The notes below the pieces were generated by a model that did no database searches, was not told where the DNA came from, and worked only from the letters and a program-made list of their open reading frames with translations. A stretch of DNA of 64,000 bases from Gordonia crocea (GTDB lineage: Bacteria > Actinomycetota > Actinomycetes > Mycobacteriales > Mycobacteriaceae): positions 2,232,001 through 2,296,000 of the forward strand of contig NZ_BJOU01000001.1 in NCBI RefSeq assembly GCF_009932435.1. The letters run 5' to 3'. This document shows positions 48,188 to 57,774 of this stretch, piece after piece (within the stretch, counting starts at the first letter, position 1; each line of letters opens with the position of its first letter). The translations under genes and the position numbers were made by a program.

Positions 48188-48469
48188 CTACAGATGTCGG
48201 TACACGTCGTCGAGGCCGAGCCCGCGCTTGATCATCATCACCTGCAGCCAGTACAACAACTGCGAGATCTCCTCACCGAGCGACTCGTCGGACTCGTGCT
48301 CGGCCGCGAGCCACACCTCGCCGGCCTCCTCGATGATCTTCTTGCCCAGCGTGTGGACACCCGAATCGAGGGCGGCGACGGTGCCACTGCCCTCGGGGCG
48401 GGTCCGCGCCTTCTCGCCCAACTCGGCGAACAACTCGTCGAAGGTTTTCACGATTTCCCATCTTCCCAT
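48188..48469 (-). CDS. hisE: Phosphoribosyl-ATP pyrophosphohydrolase HisE
   Basis: 93 residues of the all-alpha MazG-like fold with [20 protein letters not shown] and [14 protein letters not shown], the acidic metal-binding helices. It removes pyrophosphate from PR-ATP, the second step of histidine synthesis. ATG 48469 gives the same length as mycobacterial HisE; a GTG at 48451 is a shorter option. Confidence 0.94.
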   Translation of the reverse strand: MGRWEIVKTFDELFAELGEKARTRPEGSGTVAALDSGVHTLGKKIIEEAGEVWLAAEHESDESLGEEISQLLYWLQVMMIKRGLGLDDVYRHL

Positions 48470-48509
48470 GTCATCCCCACCGGTCCCAATCGCATTCCCT
48501 CGCGCCCGG

Positions 48510-49547
48510 TCAGGGCAGGGTGGCCCACAACGTCAGCAACCGGGTGGTCTGGTGCTTCGAGTGGTTGTCGTCGGAGACCAGGTGGATCGTGTACCCACCG
48601 GCGCGGGGCACCACCGCCATCGCCTCGTAGTTGTCCAGCAGCGGGTTGCGCTGGTACTCCCGGCTGCGCGCCCCCATCGTCGGGCAGTGCACCAGGTCGG
48701 CCAGCGGCCGGCGATGCACCACACGGGTGCGTCCGGGGCCCGCGGCGGGTCCGATCTGCGCGTCGGCGAGTACCACGCTGTTTCCCCGGCGGGCCGAGTA
48801 TGCCGCCTCGAGCACCACCAGCCGGTCCTCGCGGTAGGCCGCGATCTCCGCGACGCGCATCCCCGGGGCGGGTCGGTAGCGCAGTTCGCGGGCCAAGATG
48901 AACCGCCCGGCGGCACCGATCCGATAGTCGAGGAAGACGACGCTGCCCGGGTCCTCGCCGAGCAGCGGCCGCTCCATGGCGGCGACCAGCCGCCGCCCCG
49001 ACGGCGTCGCGGCCAACCCTTCGAATCCGGCGTTGGGCACCGCGCGCCCGACCGGTGCCGGCGCGAACCGCGGTGGCACGGGGACGTCATAGCGCCAGGC
49101 GCCGTCGCGGCCGAAGACCCGCAGGGCCGGGCCGGTCTCCGCGCTCACCACGAGACTCCCGTCGGCCAGCACCGCCAGCCCCTCGGTGTCGGACCGGCCG
49201 GGCAGCAACCGGCCGTCCGGGCCGCGCAGCCGCAGCGGCGGCCCGGCGACCCGGGGTCGGGCCACCGGCACATCGTCGAGTCCGGCGAGTGGCCACACCA
49301 GGGCGGTGGCCTCGGTGTGGTCCGGCAGCGCCAGGTACCGCCCGGACCGGCGGTCGTGGGCGAGCGCGGAGATCCCGGCCACCGACTCCCCCGCCGCGGT
49401 CGTCTTGTCCAAGGCGTCGGAGAACCCGACGGCCGCGACCGTCGGCGAGCAGACGCCCGCCGCGCGGGCCGCACCCGCGGGGCCGACGATGAGGCCGCCG
49501 AGCACCAGCGCCGACGCCGCCAACAGACGGCAGCGTCGAGCCCTCAC
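48510..49547 (-). CDS. Secreted esterase-like phytase-domain protein
   Basis: 345 residues. The N-terminal [19 protein letters not shown] segment followed by AGAARAAG is a Sec signal peptide with a cleavage-like AxA site. The rest is a beta-propeller of the esterase-like-phytase family ([47 protein letters not shown]). The extracellular activity is unknown; phytase function is not proven for this family. GTG 49547 overlaps the HAD gene stop (GTGA), so they are coupled. Confidence 0.83.
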   Translation of the reverse strand: MRARRCRLLAASALVLGGLIVGPAGAARAAGVCSPTVAAVGFSDALDKTTAAGESVAGISALAHDRRSGRYLALPDHTEATALVWPLAGLDDVPVARPRVAGPPLRLRGPDGRLLPGRSDTEGLAVLADGSLVVSAETGPALRVFGRDGAWRYDVPVPPRFAPAPVGRAVPNAGFEGLAATPSGRRLVAAMERPLLGEDPGSVVFLDYRIGAAGRFILARELRYRPAPGMRVAEIAAYREDRLVVLEAAYSARRGNSVVLADAQIGPAAGPGRTRVVHRRPLADLVHCPTMGARSREYQRNPLLDNYEAMAVVPRAGGYTIHLVSDDNHSKHQTTRLLTLWATLP

Positions 49548-50227
49548 CCGTCGACCAGGGCGTCGCGCCAGGCCTGGGCCAGTTCCTCGACGCCGAGTCC
49601 GACGAGCGACTCGCGGAACACCCGTCCGGGCGCCGCGTCGACCGGCACCGCCGACGGCACGATCAGCGACGGGCAGCCCGCGGCGGCCGACGACGCCGCA
49701 CCGGTCGGCGAGTCCTCCACCACCAGGCAGGAATACGCCGCGTAACCGAGCAGGTCGACCGCGCGCAGATACGGGAACGGCGACGGCTTGCCGATCGGCA
49801 CCTCGTCGCCGCACACGGTGGCGCTGAAGCGGGACCGGCCGATGCTCGCCAGCGCGACCTCGGTGAGCTCGCGCACGGTGTTGGTCACCAACACCATGGC
49901 GATCCCGGCCCCGGCGACGGCGTCGAGCGCCTCCTGCGCCCCCGGCCGCCACGGCAGGCCGGCCTGGAACAGGCCGCCGGCATGGTCGATGAGCCATCGT
50001 TCGTCAGCGGCGGTGTCGCGGTCCCCGGGTCCGATCCCGGCCGCGTCATACACCTTGGCCATGGCGTCGGGCAGCGAGTTGCCCAGCGTCGCCTCGCGCA
50101 GTTCCGGCGTCACGGTCAGGCCGTGGCGCGCGGCGAAATCCGTGACGGCGACGTCCCAGATTGGCTCAGAATCGATCAGGGTGCCGTCCATGTCCCACAG
50201 GACGGCCGCGGGGTACCGGTTAGTCAC
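49544..50227 (-). CDS. HAD-family phosphatase
   Basis: 227 residues. Motif I is LWDMDGTLIDSEP, motif II is VLVTNT, and motif III/IV is LVVEDSPTGAASSAAAG, as in beta-phosphoglucomutase-like phosphatases. Likely acts on small sugar or nucleotide phosphates; the substrate is not evident. It starts with GTG 20 nt after metH and is coupled to the following secreted-protein gene. Confidence 0.86.
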   Translation of the reverse strand: MTNRYPAAVLWDMDGTLIDSEPIWDVAVTDFAARHGLTVTPELREATLGNSLPDAMAKVYDAAGIGPGDRDTAADERWLIDHAGGLFQAGLPWRPGAQEALDAVAGAGIAMVLVTNTVRELTEVALASIGRSRFSATVCGDEVPIGKPSPFPYLRAVDLLGYAAYSCLVVEDSPTGAASSAAAGCPSLIVPSAVPVDAAPGRVFRESLVGLGVEELAQAWRDALVDG

Positions 50228-50247
50228 CCGGCCATCCTCTCATCGGT

Positions 50248-53200
50248 TCAGGTGTTGAAGTACTTGGCCTCGGGGTGGTGCAGGACGAAGGCGTCGGTGG
50301 ACTGCTCCGGGTGTAGCTGCAGTTCCTCGGACAGGGTCACCCCGATCCGCTCCGATTCCAACAGGTCGACGATGTGGGCGCGGTCCTCCAGGTTCGGGCA
50401 GGCCCCGTAGCCGAAGGAGTAGCGGGCCCCGCGGTACTCCAAGTCGAAGAACCCCTGGGGATCGTCGGGGTCCTCGGCCGCCATCGACCCGCCGGCGAAG
50501 GCCAGTTCCGACCGGACCCGCTGGTGCCAGTGCTCGGCGAGGGCCTCGGTGAACTGGACGCTGATGCCGTGTACCTCGAGATAGTCGCGGTAGGCGTCGG
50601 CGGCGAACAACGTGTTGGCGAAGTCGGCGATCTCGGTCCCCATCGTGACCAGCTGCAAGGGCAACACGTCTGGGCGGCCCAGCTCCTTCGCCCGCTCGCG
50701 GGAGGCGATGAAATCGGCGATGCACAAGAAGCGCGACCGCTGCTGGCGCGGGAAAGTCATGCTGACCCGGACCGGGGCGTCGGGATCGGGCTCGGTGAGC
50801 ACGTGGACGGTGTCGCCGTCGCTCACCGCCGGGAAGTAGCCGTAGACGACCGCCGCGTGCGCCAGGATCCCCTCGGTGGCGAGCCGGTCGACCCAGTACC
50901 GCAACCGCGGGCGCCCCTCGGTCTCGACCAGTTCCTCATAGGTCGGCCCCTCGCCGCCGCGCGCCCCGCGCAACCCCCACTGGCCGAGGAACAGCGCCCG
51001 CTCGTCGAGGGTCTGCAGGTAGTCGGCGACGGGGATGCCGCGCACGATCCGGCTGCCCCAGAACGGCGGCACCGGGATCTCGTTGTCCGCGGCGACATCG
51101 GAGCGGTCCGGCACCTCCACCGGCACCTCGGCGGCCTTGCGCTTGGCGGCGATGGCCTTCGACCGGGCGTGCCGGGCCTTGCGCTCGGCGGTCTTCTGCG
51201 CCGCCGCCACCGCCTCGGGGCTGTCCGGCGCCGGGCCCTCGCCCCGCTTCACCGCCATGATGTCGTCCATCAGCTTGAGGCCCTCAAAGGCATCCCGGGC
51301 GTAGTGGACGTCGCCCTCATAGGTCTCGGTCAAGTCGTTCTCGACATAGGCGCGGGTCAATGCGGCACCGCCGAGGAGGACCGGGATGTCGGCGGCCCCC
51401 CGGGAGTTCATCTCCTCGAGGTTCTCCTTCATGACGACCGTGGACTTGACCAACAGCCCCGACATCCCGATGACGTCGGCGTTCTTGTCGCGCGCCGCCT
51501 CCAGGATGGTATTGATCGGCTGCTTGATCCCGAGGTTGACCACCTCGTAGCCGTTGTTCGACAAGATGATGTCGACGAGGTTCTTGCCGATGTCGTGGAC
51601 GTCGCCCTTCACCGTCGCCAACACGATGCGGCCCTTGCCACTGTCACCGGTCGACTCCATGTGCGGTTCGAGGTGGGCCACCGCGGCCTTCATCACCTCG
51701 GCGGACTGCAGGACGAAGGGCAACTGCATCTGGCCCGAGCCGAACAGCTCGCCCACCGTCTTCATCCCGTTGAGCAGGGTCTTGTTGATGATCTCCAGCG
51801 GCGGGACCTGCGCCATCGCGTCGTCGAGGTCGGGTTCCAACCCGGCCCGCTCCCCGTCGACGATGCGCCGCTCGAGGCGTTCGAACAACGGCAATGCCGC
51901 CAGTTCGGCGGCCCGGCTCTCGCGCGCCGACGCCGCCGACACCCCCTCGAACAACTCCATCAGCCGCTGCAGCGGGTCGTAACCGTCGCGCCGGCGGTCG
52001 TAGACCAGGTCGAGGGCGACCTCCCGCTGCTCGTCGGGGATCCGCGCCATCGGCAGGATCTTCGACGCGTGCACGATGGCGGTGTCCAATCCGGCCTGGA
52101 CGCATTCGTGCAGGAAGACCGAGTTCAACACCTGGCGCGCCGCCGGGTTCAACCCGAACGAGATGTTCGAGATACCCAGCGTGAAGTGCATCGTCGGGTG
52201 GGCCTCGCGGAGCCGGCGGATTGCCTCGATTGTCTCGATGCCGTCGCGGCGGACCTCTTCCTGCCCGGTGGAGATGGGGAAGGTCAGGGCGTCGACGATG
52301 ATGTCCTCCTCGGCGAGGCCCCACGTCGTGGTGATGTCGGTGATCAGCCGTTCGGCGATGCCGACCTTGTGGTCGGCGGTGCGCGCCTGGCCCTCTTCGT
52401 CGATGGTGAGGGCGACCACGGCGGCGCCGTGCTCGACGACGAGTTCCATGATGCGCTGGTACCGCGAACCGGGCCCGTCACCGTCCTCGAAGTTCACCGA
52501 GTTGACCGCGCAACGCCCGCCCAGCGCCTCCAGGCCCGCCCGGATCACCTCGGGCTCGGTCGAGTCGATCATGATCGGCAGCGTGGACGCGGTGGCGAAG
52601 CGCGAGGCGAGCGCCGCCATGTCCTGCGCGCCGTCGCGCCCCACATAGTCGACGTTGAGGTCGAGCATGTGCGCGCCGTCGCGGGTCTGCTCCTTCGCGA
52701 CGTCGATGCAGTGCTGGTAGTCCTGGGCGATCATCGCGTCGCGGAACGCCTTGGAGCCGTTGGAGTTGGTCCGTTCGCCGATCACCAGGAAGCTCGCGTC
52801 CTGGTCGAACGGCACCGAGGTGTACAGCGACGAGGTGGCCGATTCATGGTCGGGTTCGCGGGGGGCGCGCTGCACCTGGCCGACCGCCTGCGCCACCTGC
52901 CGGATGTGCTCGGGCGTCGTGCCGCAGCAGCCGCCGACCATCGACAGGCCGAACTCGGAGACGAAGTCGCTCAGCGCCACCGTCAGCTCCTCCGGGGTGA
53001 GCGGGTAGACCGCCCCGTTGGGCCCGAGCAGCGGCAACCCGGCGTTCGGCATCACCGACACCGGGATGCGCGCATGGCGCGACAGGTACCGCAGGTGCTC
53101 GCTCATCTCGGCGGGACCGGTCGCGCAGTTCAGTCCGATGACGTCGATCCCCAGCGGCTCCAACGCGGTCAGGGCCGCACCGATCTCCGATCCCAGCAGC

Positions 53201-53829
53201 ATCGTGCCGGTGGTCTCGACGGTGACGTGGACGATGATCGGCAGATGCCGGCCGACCCGCGCCATCGCCCGCCGTGATCCGATCACGGCGGCCTTGACCT
53301 GCAGCAGGTCCTGCGCGGTCTCGATCAAGATCGCGTCGGCACCCCCGTCGAGCATGCCGGTCGCGCACTGCTCGTAGGCGCCGCGCAGAACGTCGAAGGT
53401 GGTGTGGCCGAGGCTGGGCAGCTTGGTGCCCGGCCCCATCGACCCGACGACGAACCGGTCGGTCCCGTAGGCGGTCTTGCCCAACTCGTCGGCGACGCCG
53501 CGCGCGATCGCGGTCCCCCGGTAGGCCAGGTCGGTGATCCGGTCGGCGATGTCGTAATCGCCGAGGTTGGACAGGTTGCAGCCGAAGGTGTTGGTCTCGA
53601 CGAGATCGGCGCCCGCGTCGAAGTAGGCGCGGTGGATATCGGCCAACACGTCCGGGCGGGTCTCGTTGAGGATCTCGTTGCACCCCTCCAGCCCCAGGAA
53701 GTCGTCCAGCGTGAGGTCCGCCGCCTGCAGCATCGTCCCCATCGCACCGTCACCGATCAGTACGCGCTGCGACATCGCCGACAACAGGGTCGTGTCGTAG
53801 TTCGAGGCGTTCGGTGAAGCGGTTTCCAT
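50248..53829 (-). CDS. metH: Cobalamin-dependent methionine synthase MetH
   Basis: 1193 residues with the full four-module layout: homocysteine-binding barrel with Zn cysteines (LNCATG and GGCCGTTPEH), pterin-binding barrel (FLVIGERTNSNGSKAFRDAM), the cobalamin domain with GDVHDIGKN (about residue 745), and the C-terminal reactivation domain. It methylates homocysteine to methionine using methyltetrahydrofolate. No cobalamin riboswitch fits in the 50-bp space before the ATG; TACTCT 7 nt upstream predicts a leaderless mRNA. It is divergent from the PAC2 gene. Confidence 0.96.
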   Translation of the reverse strand: METASPNASNYDTTLLSAMSQRVLIGDGAMGTMLQAADLTLDDFLGLEGCNEILNETRPDVLADIHRAYFDAGADLVETNTFGCNLSNLGDYDIADRITDLAYRGTAIARGVADELGKTAYGTDRFVVGSMGPGTKLPSLGHTTFDVLRGAYEQCATGMLDGGADAILIETAQDLLQVKAAVIGSRRAMARVGRHLPIIVHVTVETTGTMLLGSEIGAALTALEPLGIDVIGLNCATGPAEMSEHLRYLSRHARIPVSVMPNAGLPLLGPNGAVYPLTPEELTVALSDFVSEFGLSMVGGCCGTTPEHIRQVAQAVGQVQRAPREPDHESATSSLYTSVPFDQDASFLVIGERTNSNGSKAFRDAMIAQDYQHCIDVAKEQTRDGAHMLDLNVDYVGRDGAQDMAALASRFATASTLPIMIDSTEPEVIRAGLEALGGRCAVNSVNFEDGDGPGSRYQRIMELVVEHGAAVVALTIDEEGQARTADHKVGIAERLITDITTTWGLAEEDIIVDALTFPISTGQEEVRRDGIETIEAIRRLREAHPTMHFTLGISNISFGLNPAARQVLNSVFLHECVQAGLDTAIVHASKILPMARIPDEQREVALDLVYDRRRDGYDPLQRLMELFEGVSAASARESRAAELAALPLFERLERRIVDGERAGLEPDLDDAMAQVPPLEIINKTLLNGMKTVGELFGSGQMQLPFVLQSAEVMKAAVAHLEPHMESTGDSGKGRIVLATVKGDVHDIGKNLVDIILSNNGYEVVNLGIKQPINTILEAARDKNADVIGMSGLLVKSTVVMKENLEEMNSRGAADIPVLLGGAALTRAYVENDLTETYEGDVHYARDAFEGLKLMDDIMAVKRGEGPAPDSPEAVAAAQKTAERKARHARSKAIAAKRKAAEVPVEVPDRSDVAADNEIPVPPFWGSRIVRGIPVADYLQTLDERALFLGQWGLRGARGGEGPTYEELVETEGRPRLRYWVDRLATEGILAHAAVVYGYFPAVSDGDTVHVLTEPDPDAPVRVSMTFPRQQRSRFLCIADFIASRERAKELGRPDVLPLQLVTMGTEIADFANTLFAADAYRDYLEVHGISVQFTEALAEHWHQRVRSELAFAGGSMAAEDPDDPQGFFDLEYRGARYSFGYGACPNLEDRAHIVDLLESERIGVTLSEELQLHPEQSTDAFVLHHPEAKYFNT

Positions 53830-53836
53830 GCCTTCC

Positions 53837-53842
53837 AGAGTA
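53837..53842 (-). promoter_or_regulatory. -10 box of metH (leaderless)
   Basis: TACTCT on the minus strand, 7 nt before the ATG at 53829. Confidence 0.5.
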
Positions 53843-53867
53843 TTCGCCCTATCAAACCGATCCGCCG

Positions 53868-53873
53868 TAGGCT
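53868..53873 (+). promoter_or_regulatory. -10 box of the PAC2 gene (leaderless)
   Basis: TAGGCT is 6 nt before the ATG at 53880. It is 25 bp from the metH -10, back to back, so the two polymerases must compete for the same 50-bp region. Confidence 0.5.
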
Positions 53874-53879
53874 TGTTTC

Positions 53880-54758
53880 ATGGCCACCGAACCGCGCAAA
53901 ATCCTGTCCGAATTGCGTTCTCCCGTGCTGGTGGCCGCCTTCGAGGGGTGGAACGACGCCGGCGAGGCGGCGACGAGTTCGGTCGAGCACCTGTCGCTGT
54001 TCTGGAATGCCGAGCAGGTCTGCGAAGTCGCCGCCGACGACTACTACGACTTCCAAGTCAACCGCCCGACGGTCCGCCTGGTCGACGGGGTCAGCCGGCG
54101 CATCGACTGGCCCACGACCGCCTTTTCCTATTGCACCCCGCCCGGCGCCGACCACGACCTCCTGCTGGTGCGCGGGATCGAGCCGAACTTCCGGTGGCGG
54201 GCGTTCGTCGACGAGATTGCCGAGGTCGCCGAGATCGCCGGGGTGACCTCGGCGGTCATGCTCGGCTCGATGCTGACCGACACCCCGCACACCCGACCAG
54301 TCCCGGTCAGCGGTTCGGCGTTCAGTGCCGAGGCCGCCAAGCGCTACCGGCTCTCCGAGTCGCAATACGAGGGGCCCACCGGGATCACCGGGGTCTTGCG
54401 GGACCGGCTGGTGGCCGCCGGGGTGCCGTCGGTCTCGTTGTGGGCCGCCGTCCCGCACTACATCTCCTCGGCCGCCAACCCCAAGGCCACCTTGGCGCTG
54501 CTGCGCCGCCTCGAAGAGGTACTCGACCTGGAGATTCCGCTGGACCAACTCCCCACCCGCGTCGCCGAGTGGGAGCACACCGTCGACGAGATGACCGGCG
54601 AGGACGAGGATATGGCGGCCTACATCCGCCAGCTCGAGGCCCAGGACGATGCGACGTCGACCGATCCCGACGCGCTGCCGGAGATCGACGGCGAGCAGTT
54701 GGCCGCCGATTTCGAGCGCTACCTGCGCCGGCGCGACTCGGGATCGGGCCCGGCCTGA
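53880..54758 (+). CDS. PAC2-family protein (proteasome-assembly-chaperone fold)
   Basis: 292 residues. The start MATEPRKILSELRSPVLVAAFEGWNDAGEAA and VWAAVPHYISSAANPKATLALL are family landmarks. PAC2 proteins resemble eukaryotic proteasome assembly chaperones; in actinobacteria their role is unresolved. It lies about 13 kb from prcBA with no operon link. The position next to metH is the Rv2125 position of mycobacteria. Confidence 0.87.
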   Translation: MATEPRKILSELRSPVLVAAFEGWNDAGEAATSSVEHLSLFWNAEQVCEVAADDYYDFQVNRPTVRLVDGVSRRIDWPTTAFSYCTPPGADHDLLLVRGIEPNFRWRAFVDEIAEVAEIAGVTSAVMLGSMLTDTPHTRPVPVSGSAFSAEAAKRYRLSESQYEGPTGITGVLRDRLVAAGVPSVSLWAAVPHYISSAANPKATLALLRRLEEVLDLEIPLDQLPTRVAEWEHTVDEMTGEDEDMAAYIRQLEAQDDATSTDPDALPEIDGEQLAADFERYLRRRDSGSGPA

Positions 54759-54765
54759 TCCGGCG

Positions 54766-55074
54766 TCAGCCGATGCGTTCGATCGTCACAACCGGGGTCG
54801 TGATGCGCCAGGTGCGCACCTCCGGGTCGTCGACGGCCCGGACCCAGAACTGGGCCGACGAACCGACCTCGCAGACCTTCACCCCCAACAGCGGGATGTC
54901 TTCGGAGTCGCGGCGCAGCTCGCTGACCTCCCAGGTCCCGTCGCTGCTGCTGCCCACACCGGGGGCGCGCAGCAGGGTTTTCTCACCGAAGTCCAACAGG
55001 TAGGTCGACGTCCGGGTCACGACCGTCCACACACCCTCATCGGTGTCGGCGGGGATCTGATTCACCTGAGCCAC
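54766..55074 (-). CDS. Small hypothetical protein
   Basis: 102 residues, all-beta by appearance: WTVVTRTSTYLLDFGEKTLLRAPG and WEVSELRRDSEDIPLLGVKVCEVG (landmarks). GTG 55074 has TAAAGT 6 nt upstream, and this -10 box overlaps the stop codon of mshC. It may therefore be a separate leaderless transcript. It converges with the PAC2 gene at a 7-bp gap. No family is recognised. Confidence 0.65.
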   Translation of the reverse strand: MAQVNQIPADTDEGVWTVVTRTSTYLLDFGEKTLLRAPGVGSSSDGTWEVSELRRDSEDIPLLGVKVCEVGSSAQFWVRAVDDPEVRTWRITTPVVTIERIG

Positions 55075-55080
55075 GATCGG

Positions 55081-55086
55081 ACTTTA
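55081..55086 (-). promoter_or_regulatory. -10 box overlapping the mshC stop codon
   Basis: TAAAGT includes the TAA stop of mshC and ends 6 nt before the GTG at 55074. Confidence 0.4.
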
Positions 55087-56325
55087 GCGCAGGTCGATGC
55101 CGAGGAGCGCGTCGACGGCAGTCACCACCGCGTCGGCCCCGCCCCCCGCCGAACCGAGGCCCAGTTCGACGTCGGCGACCCACCCGTCGACGGCGGCAAG
55201 GGCTTTGGGGGTGTCGAGGTCGTCGGCCAGGTGGGCGCGCACCCGCGCGATGACCGGGGCCGCGTCGGGTCCGGCGCCGGTCGCCACCGCCGCGCGCCAC
55301 CGGCCCAGCCGCGCCACCGCCTCGTCGAGGACCGCGTCGGTCCACATCCGGTCGGCCCGATAGTGCTCTGCGGCGAGCGCCAGGCGCACCGCGCCCGGGT
55401 CGACCCCGGCCTCGCGCAGCTTGTGCACGAACACCAGGTTGCCGCGGCTCTTGGACATCTTCTCCCCGTCGAGCCCCATCATCCCGGTGTGCACGTAGTG
55501 ACGGGCGAAACGGCGCGCGCCGGTCAGCGCCTCGCCGTGCGCGGCGGAGAACTCGTGGTGCGGGAAGATCAGGTCGTTGCCGCCGCCCTGGATGTCGAAT
55601 CCCATGCCAAGGCGGTTCAGTGCGATCGCCGAGCATTCGACGTGCCAACCGGGACGGCCCTCGCCGAACGGGGCCGGCCAGAACGGCTCGCCGTCGCGGC
55701 GCGCACGCCACAGCAGGGCGTCGAGGCTGTCGCGTTTGCCCGGCCGGTCCGGGTCGCCGCCGCGCTCGGCGAAGAACCGCGCCATCGTCTCCCGGTCATA
55801 GCCGGACTCGTAGCCGAACTGCTCGGTGGCATCGATGCGGTAGTAGACGTCGGGGTACTCGGGATCGTCGACGAGGTAGGCCGCGCCCGACTCCAACAGC
55901 GCACCGACCATCGCGACCACTTCGTCGACCGTCTCGATCGCGCCGACGTACTCGGCCGGCGGCAACACACGCAGCCCGGTCATGTCGTCGCGGAACAACT
56001 GGATCTCGCTGCTGCCCAGGTCGCGCCAATCGACCCCGTCGCGCTCGGCCCGCTCGAACAGCGGGTCGTCGACGTCGGTGACGTTCTGCACGTAGCGGAC
56101 CTCGTGGCCGGCGTCGCGAAGAAGCCGGTTGACCAGGTCGAACGTCACATAGGTGGCGGCATGCCCGAGGTGGGTGGCGTCATACGGGGTGATTCCGCAC
56201 ACGTACATCGTCGCCACCGGGCCCGGGGCCAGCGGCAGCACTTGCCGGGCCGAGGTGTCGTAGAGGCGAAGGGCCGGCGGCGTTCCGGCCAGCTCGGGCA
56301 CAACGGGCGACGACCACGACTGCAT
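55084..56325 (-). CDS. mshC: Mycothiol ligase MshC (cysteine:GlcN-Ins ligase)
   Basis: 413 residues, derived from cysteinyl-tRNA synthetase. It has the HIGH-like motif [13 protein letters not shown], Zn ligands CGITPYD and HVECSA, and KMSKSRGN (about residue 290), but no anticodon-binding domain. It joins Cys to glucosaminyl-inositol with ATP, the third enzymatic step of mycothiol synthesis. TAAGCT lies 7 nt before the ATG, predicting its own leaderless promoter. A MshB-like protein is encoded 27 kb away in the window. Confidence 0.95.
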   Translation of the reverse strand: MQSWSSPVVPELAGTPPALRLYDTSARQVLPLAPGPVATMYVCGITPYDATHLGHAATYVTFDLVNRLLRDAGHEVRYVQNVTDVDDPLFERAERDGVDWRDLGSSEIQLFRDDMTGLRVLPPAEYVGAIETVDEVVAMVGALLESGAAYLVDDPEYPDVYYRIDATEQFGYESGYDRETMARFFAERGGDPDRPGKRDSLDALLWRARRDGEPFWPAPFGEGRPGWHVECSAIALNRLGMGFDIQGGGNDLIFPHHEFSAAHGEALTGARRFARHYVHTGMMGLDGEKMSKSRGNLVFVHKLREAGVDPGAVRLALAAEHYRADRMWTDAVLDEAVARLGRWRAAVATGAGPDAAPVIARVRAHLADDLDTPKALAAVDGWVADVELGLGSAGGGADAVVTAVDALLGIDLR

Positions 56326-56332
56326 GCCCGCC

Positions 56333-56338
56333 AGCTTA
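56333..56338 (-). promoter_or_regulatory. -10 box of mshC (leaderless)
   Basis: TAAGCT on the minus strand, 7 nt before the ATG at 56325, within the 18-bp gap after the SCO1664-like gene. Confidence 0.5.
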
Positions 56339-56343
56339 TGCGG

Positions 56344-57168
56344 TCAGAACGGCGGCCACGGAATCGGCCGGTGGTCCGGCGGAACCGGCAGCACCGGGTC
56401 GTCGACCAGGCGGCGCGCACGGGTCAGCAGCGCGGCGATCTCATCCGGGGTGATCAGTGCGCCCAGCGTGGTGGCGAGCTCCCCGTCGGGATCGGCCAAC
56501 CGCTCGGCGAAGCCGTCGACGTCGACGACCAGACCGCCCGGGGCGGGGCGACCCGCCCAGCCCCACAGCACCGTGCGCAGCTTGTCCTCGACATGCAGGC
56601 AGATCCCATGGTCGATGCCGTACACCACCCCGTCGGAACCGGCCAGGATGTGGCCGCCCTTGCGGTCGGCGTTGTTGAGCACGATGTCGAGCACCGCCAT
56701 CCGCTGCAGCCGCGGATCGTCGGCATGCACCAGGACCACCTCGTCGCCGCGCGGGTCGAACCCGGTCAGAATCGGCAGGTAACCGGCGACGACGGAATCC
56801 GGACCGCACAGGTCGACGAGGTCGGGGGCAACGGGATCGGGCTCGTCGGCGATGTCGACCCAGCGCTGGACCATTCCGGGCCCGAGCGGCCCGTCGTCAC
56901 GAAACACCGTGTCGGGCACCGTGTCCCAGCCGAGGTCGGCACACACCACGTAGGCGGCGACTTCGCGCCCGGCCAACGTGCCGTCGGGAAAGTCCCAGAG
57001 CGGTGCCTCACCGCTGACCGGTTTGTAGACGCAGCGGAACTCGGTGCCGTCGGCCCCGCGGACAAGGGCGACGAGGGTGACATTGCTGGCGTGGGGAATC
57101 CGGCCCAGGATCTCCAAGTCGCCGTGGGCCAGCACCTGCGCCACACCGTTCGCGCCCGTCCCGTCCAT
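56344..57168 (-). CDS. SCO1664-family, kinase-fold protein
   Basis: 274 residues. Features that recall PI3/PI4-kinase-like catalytic cores are: a Lys in VYKPVSGEAPLWDFPDG, LNNADRKGGHIL (a candidate catalytic loop with Asn-Asn-Ala-Asp), and YGIDHGICLHVE (a DHG/DFG-like metal site). These look like real nucleotide-binding residues. The family is uncharacterised. It is translationally close to DUF3090 (3-bp gap) and lies in the order phosphatase-DUF3090-SCO1664-mshC. Confidence 0.8.
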   Translation of the reverse strand: MDGTGANGVAQVLAHGDLEILGRIPHASNVTLVALVRGADGTEFRCVYKPVSGEAPLWDFPDGTLAGREVAAYVVCADLGWDTVPDTVFRDDGPLGPGMVQRWVDIADEPDPVAPDLVDLCGPDSVVAGYLPILTGFDPRGDEVVLVHADDPRLQRMAVLDIVLNNADRKGGHILAGSDGVVYGIDHGICLHVEDKLRTVLWGWAGRPAPGGLVVDVDGFAERLADPDGELATTLGALITPDEIAALLTRARRLVDDPVLPVPPDHRPIPWPPF

Positions 57169-57171
57169 CGG

Positions 57172-57774
57172 TCAGGCCGAATCGTCGTCGATGTCGAAGT
57201 CGTAGGGCTCCAGCGAGACCGGTTCCCGCTTGTACCCGTTGGTCCGCACGCAGACGTGGCCGTCGGCGGCCAACGGCTCACCGCACAGCGGACAGGGCGG
57301 CCGGCCGGCCGACACGATCGCCTCGGAGCGGGCGGCGAAGCTGCGCGCCGCCTCCGTGGTGAGGAACACGCGCAGCGCGTCAGGACCGTCGTCACGGTCG
57401 TCGAGGACGATGCTCTCGTCCAGCGACTCCTCGGTCACCGCGAGCAGTTCGACGACGACGGAATTCTCGTTGGCATCCCAGCCCAGCCCCATCGTGCCGA
57501 CGCGGAACTCCGCGTCGATGGGGGTGACGAGGGGTTGCAGGTCCTCGACCTCGTCGGTGGCCTCGGCAACCGGCGTGTCGAAGCGGCGGGCCACCTCGTC
57601 GAGCAATGCGTCGATGCGGTCGGCCAGGATGGCGACCTGCTGCTTCTCGAGCATCACCGACACCACCCGGTTGGCGTGCACGGCCTGGACGTAGAAGGTC
57701 CGGTCACCGGGCTCCCCGACGGTGCCGGAGACGAAGCGGTCCGGGGTGCGGAAGACGTGAATCGCGCGCGACAT
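57172..57774 (-). CDS. DUF3090 zinc-ribbon protein
   Basis: 200 residues. An N-terminal domain (RAIHVFRTPDRFVSGTVGEPG) is followed by a C-terminal CPLC...HVC zinc-binding motif (about residues 168-185), then an acidic tail. It is encoded with the SCO1664-like kinase fold and the histidine phosphatase in many actinobacteria. Function unknown. The ATG abuts the phosphatase stop, so translational coupling is likely. Confidence 0.83.
   Translation of the reverse strand: MSRAIHVFRTPDRFVSGTVGEPGDRTFYVQAVHANRVVSVMLEKQQVAILADRIDALLDEVARRFDTPVAEATDEVEDLQPLVTPIDAEFRVGTMGLGWDANENSVVVELLAVTEESLDESIVLDDRDDGPDALRVFLTTEAARSFAARSEAIVSAGRPPCPLCGEPLAADGHVCVRTNGYKREPVSLEPYDFDIDDDSA

Noticed and set aside
53830..53879. 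Cobalamin riboswitch expected before metH
   Set aside because: Only 50 bp separate metH from the next gene, far too short for the known aptamer.
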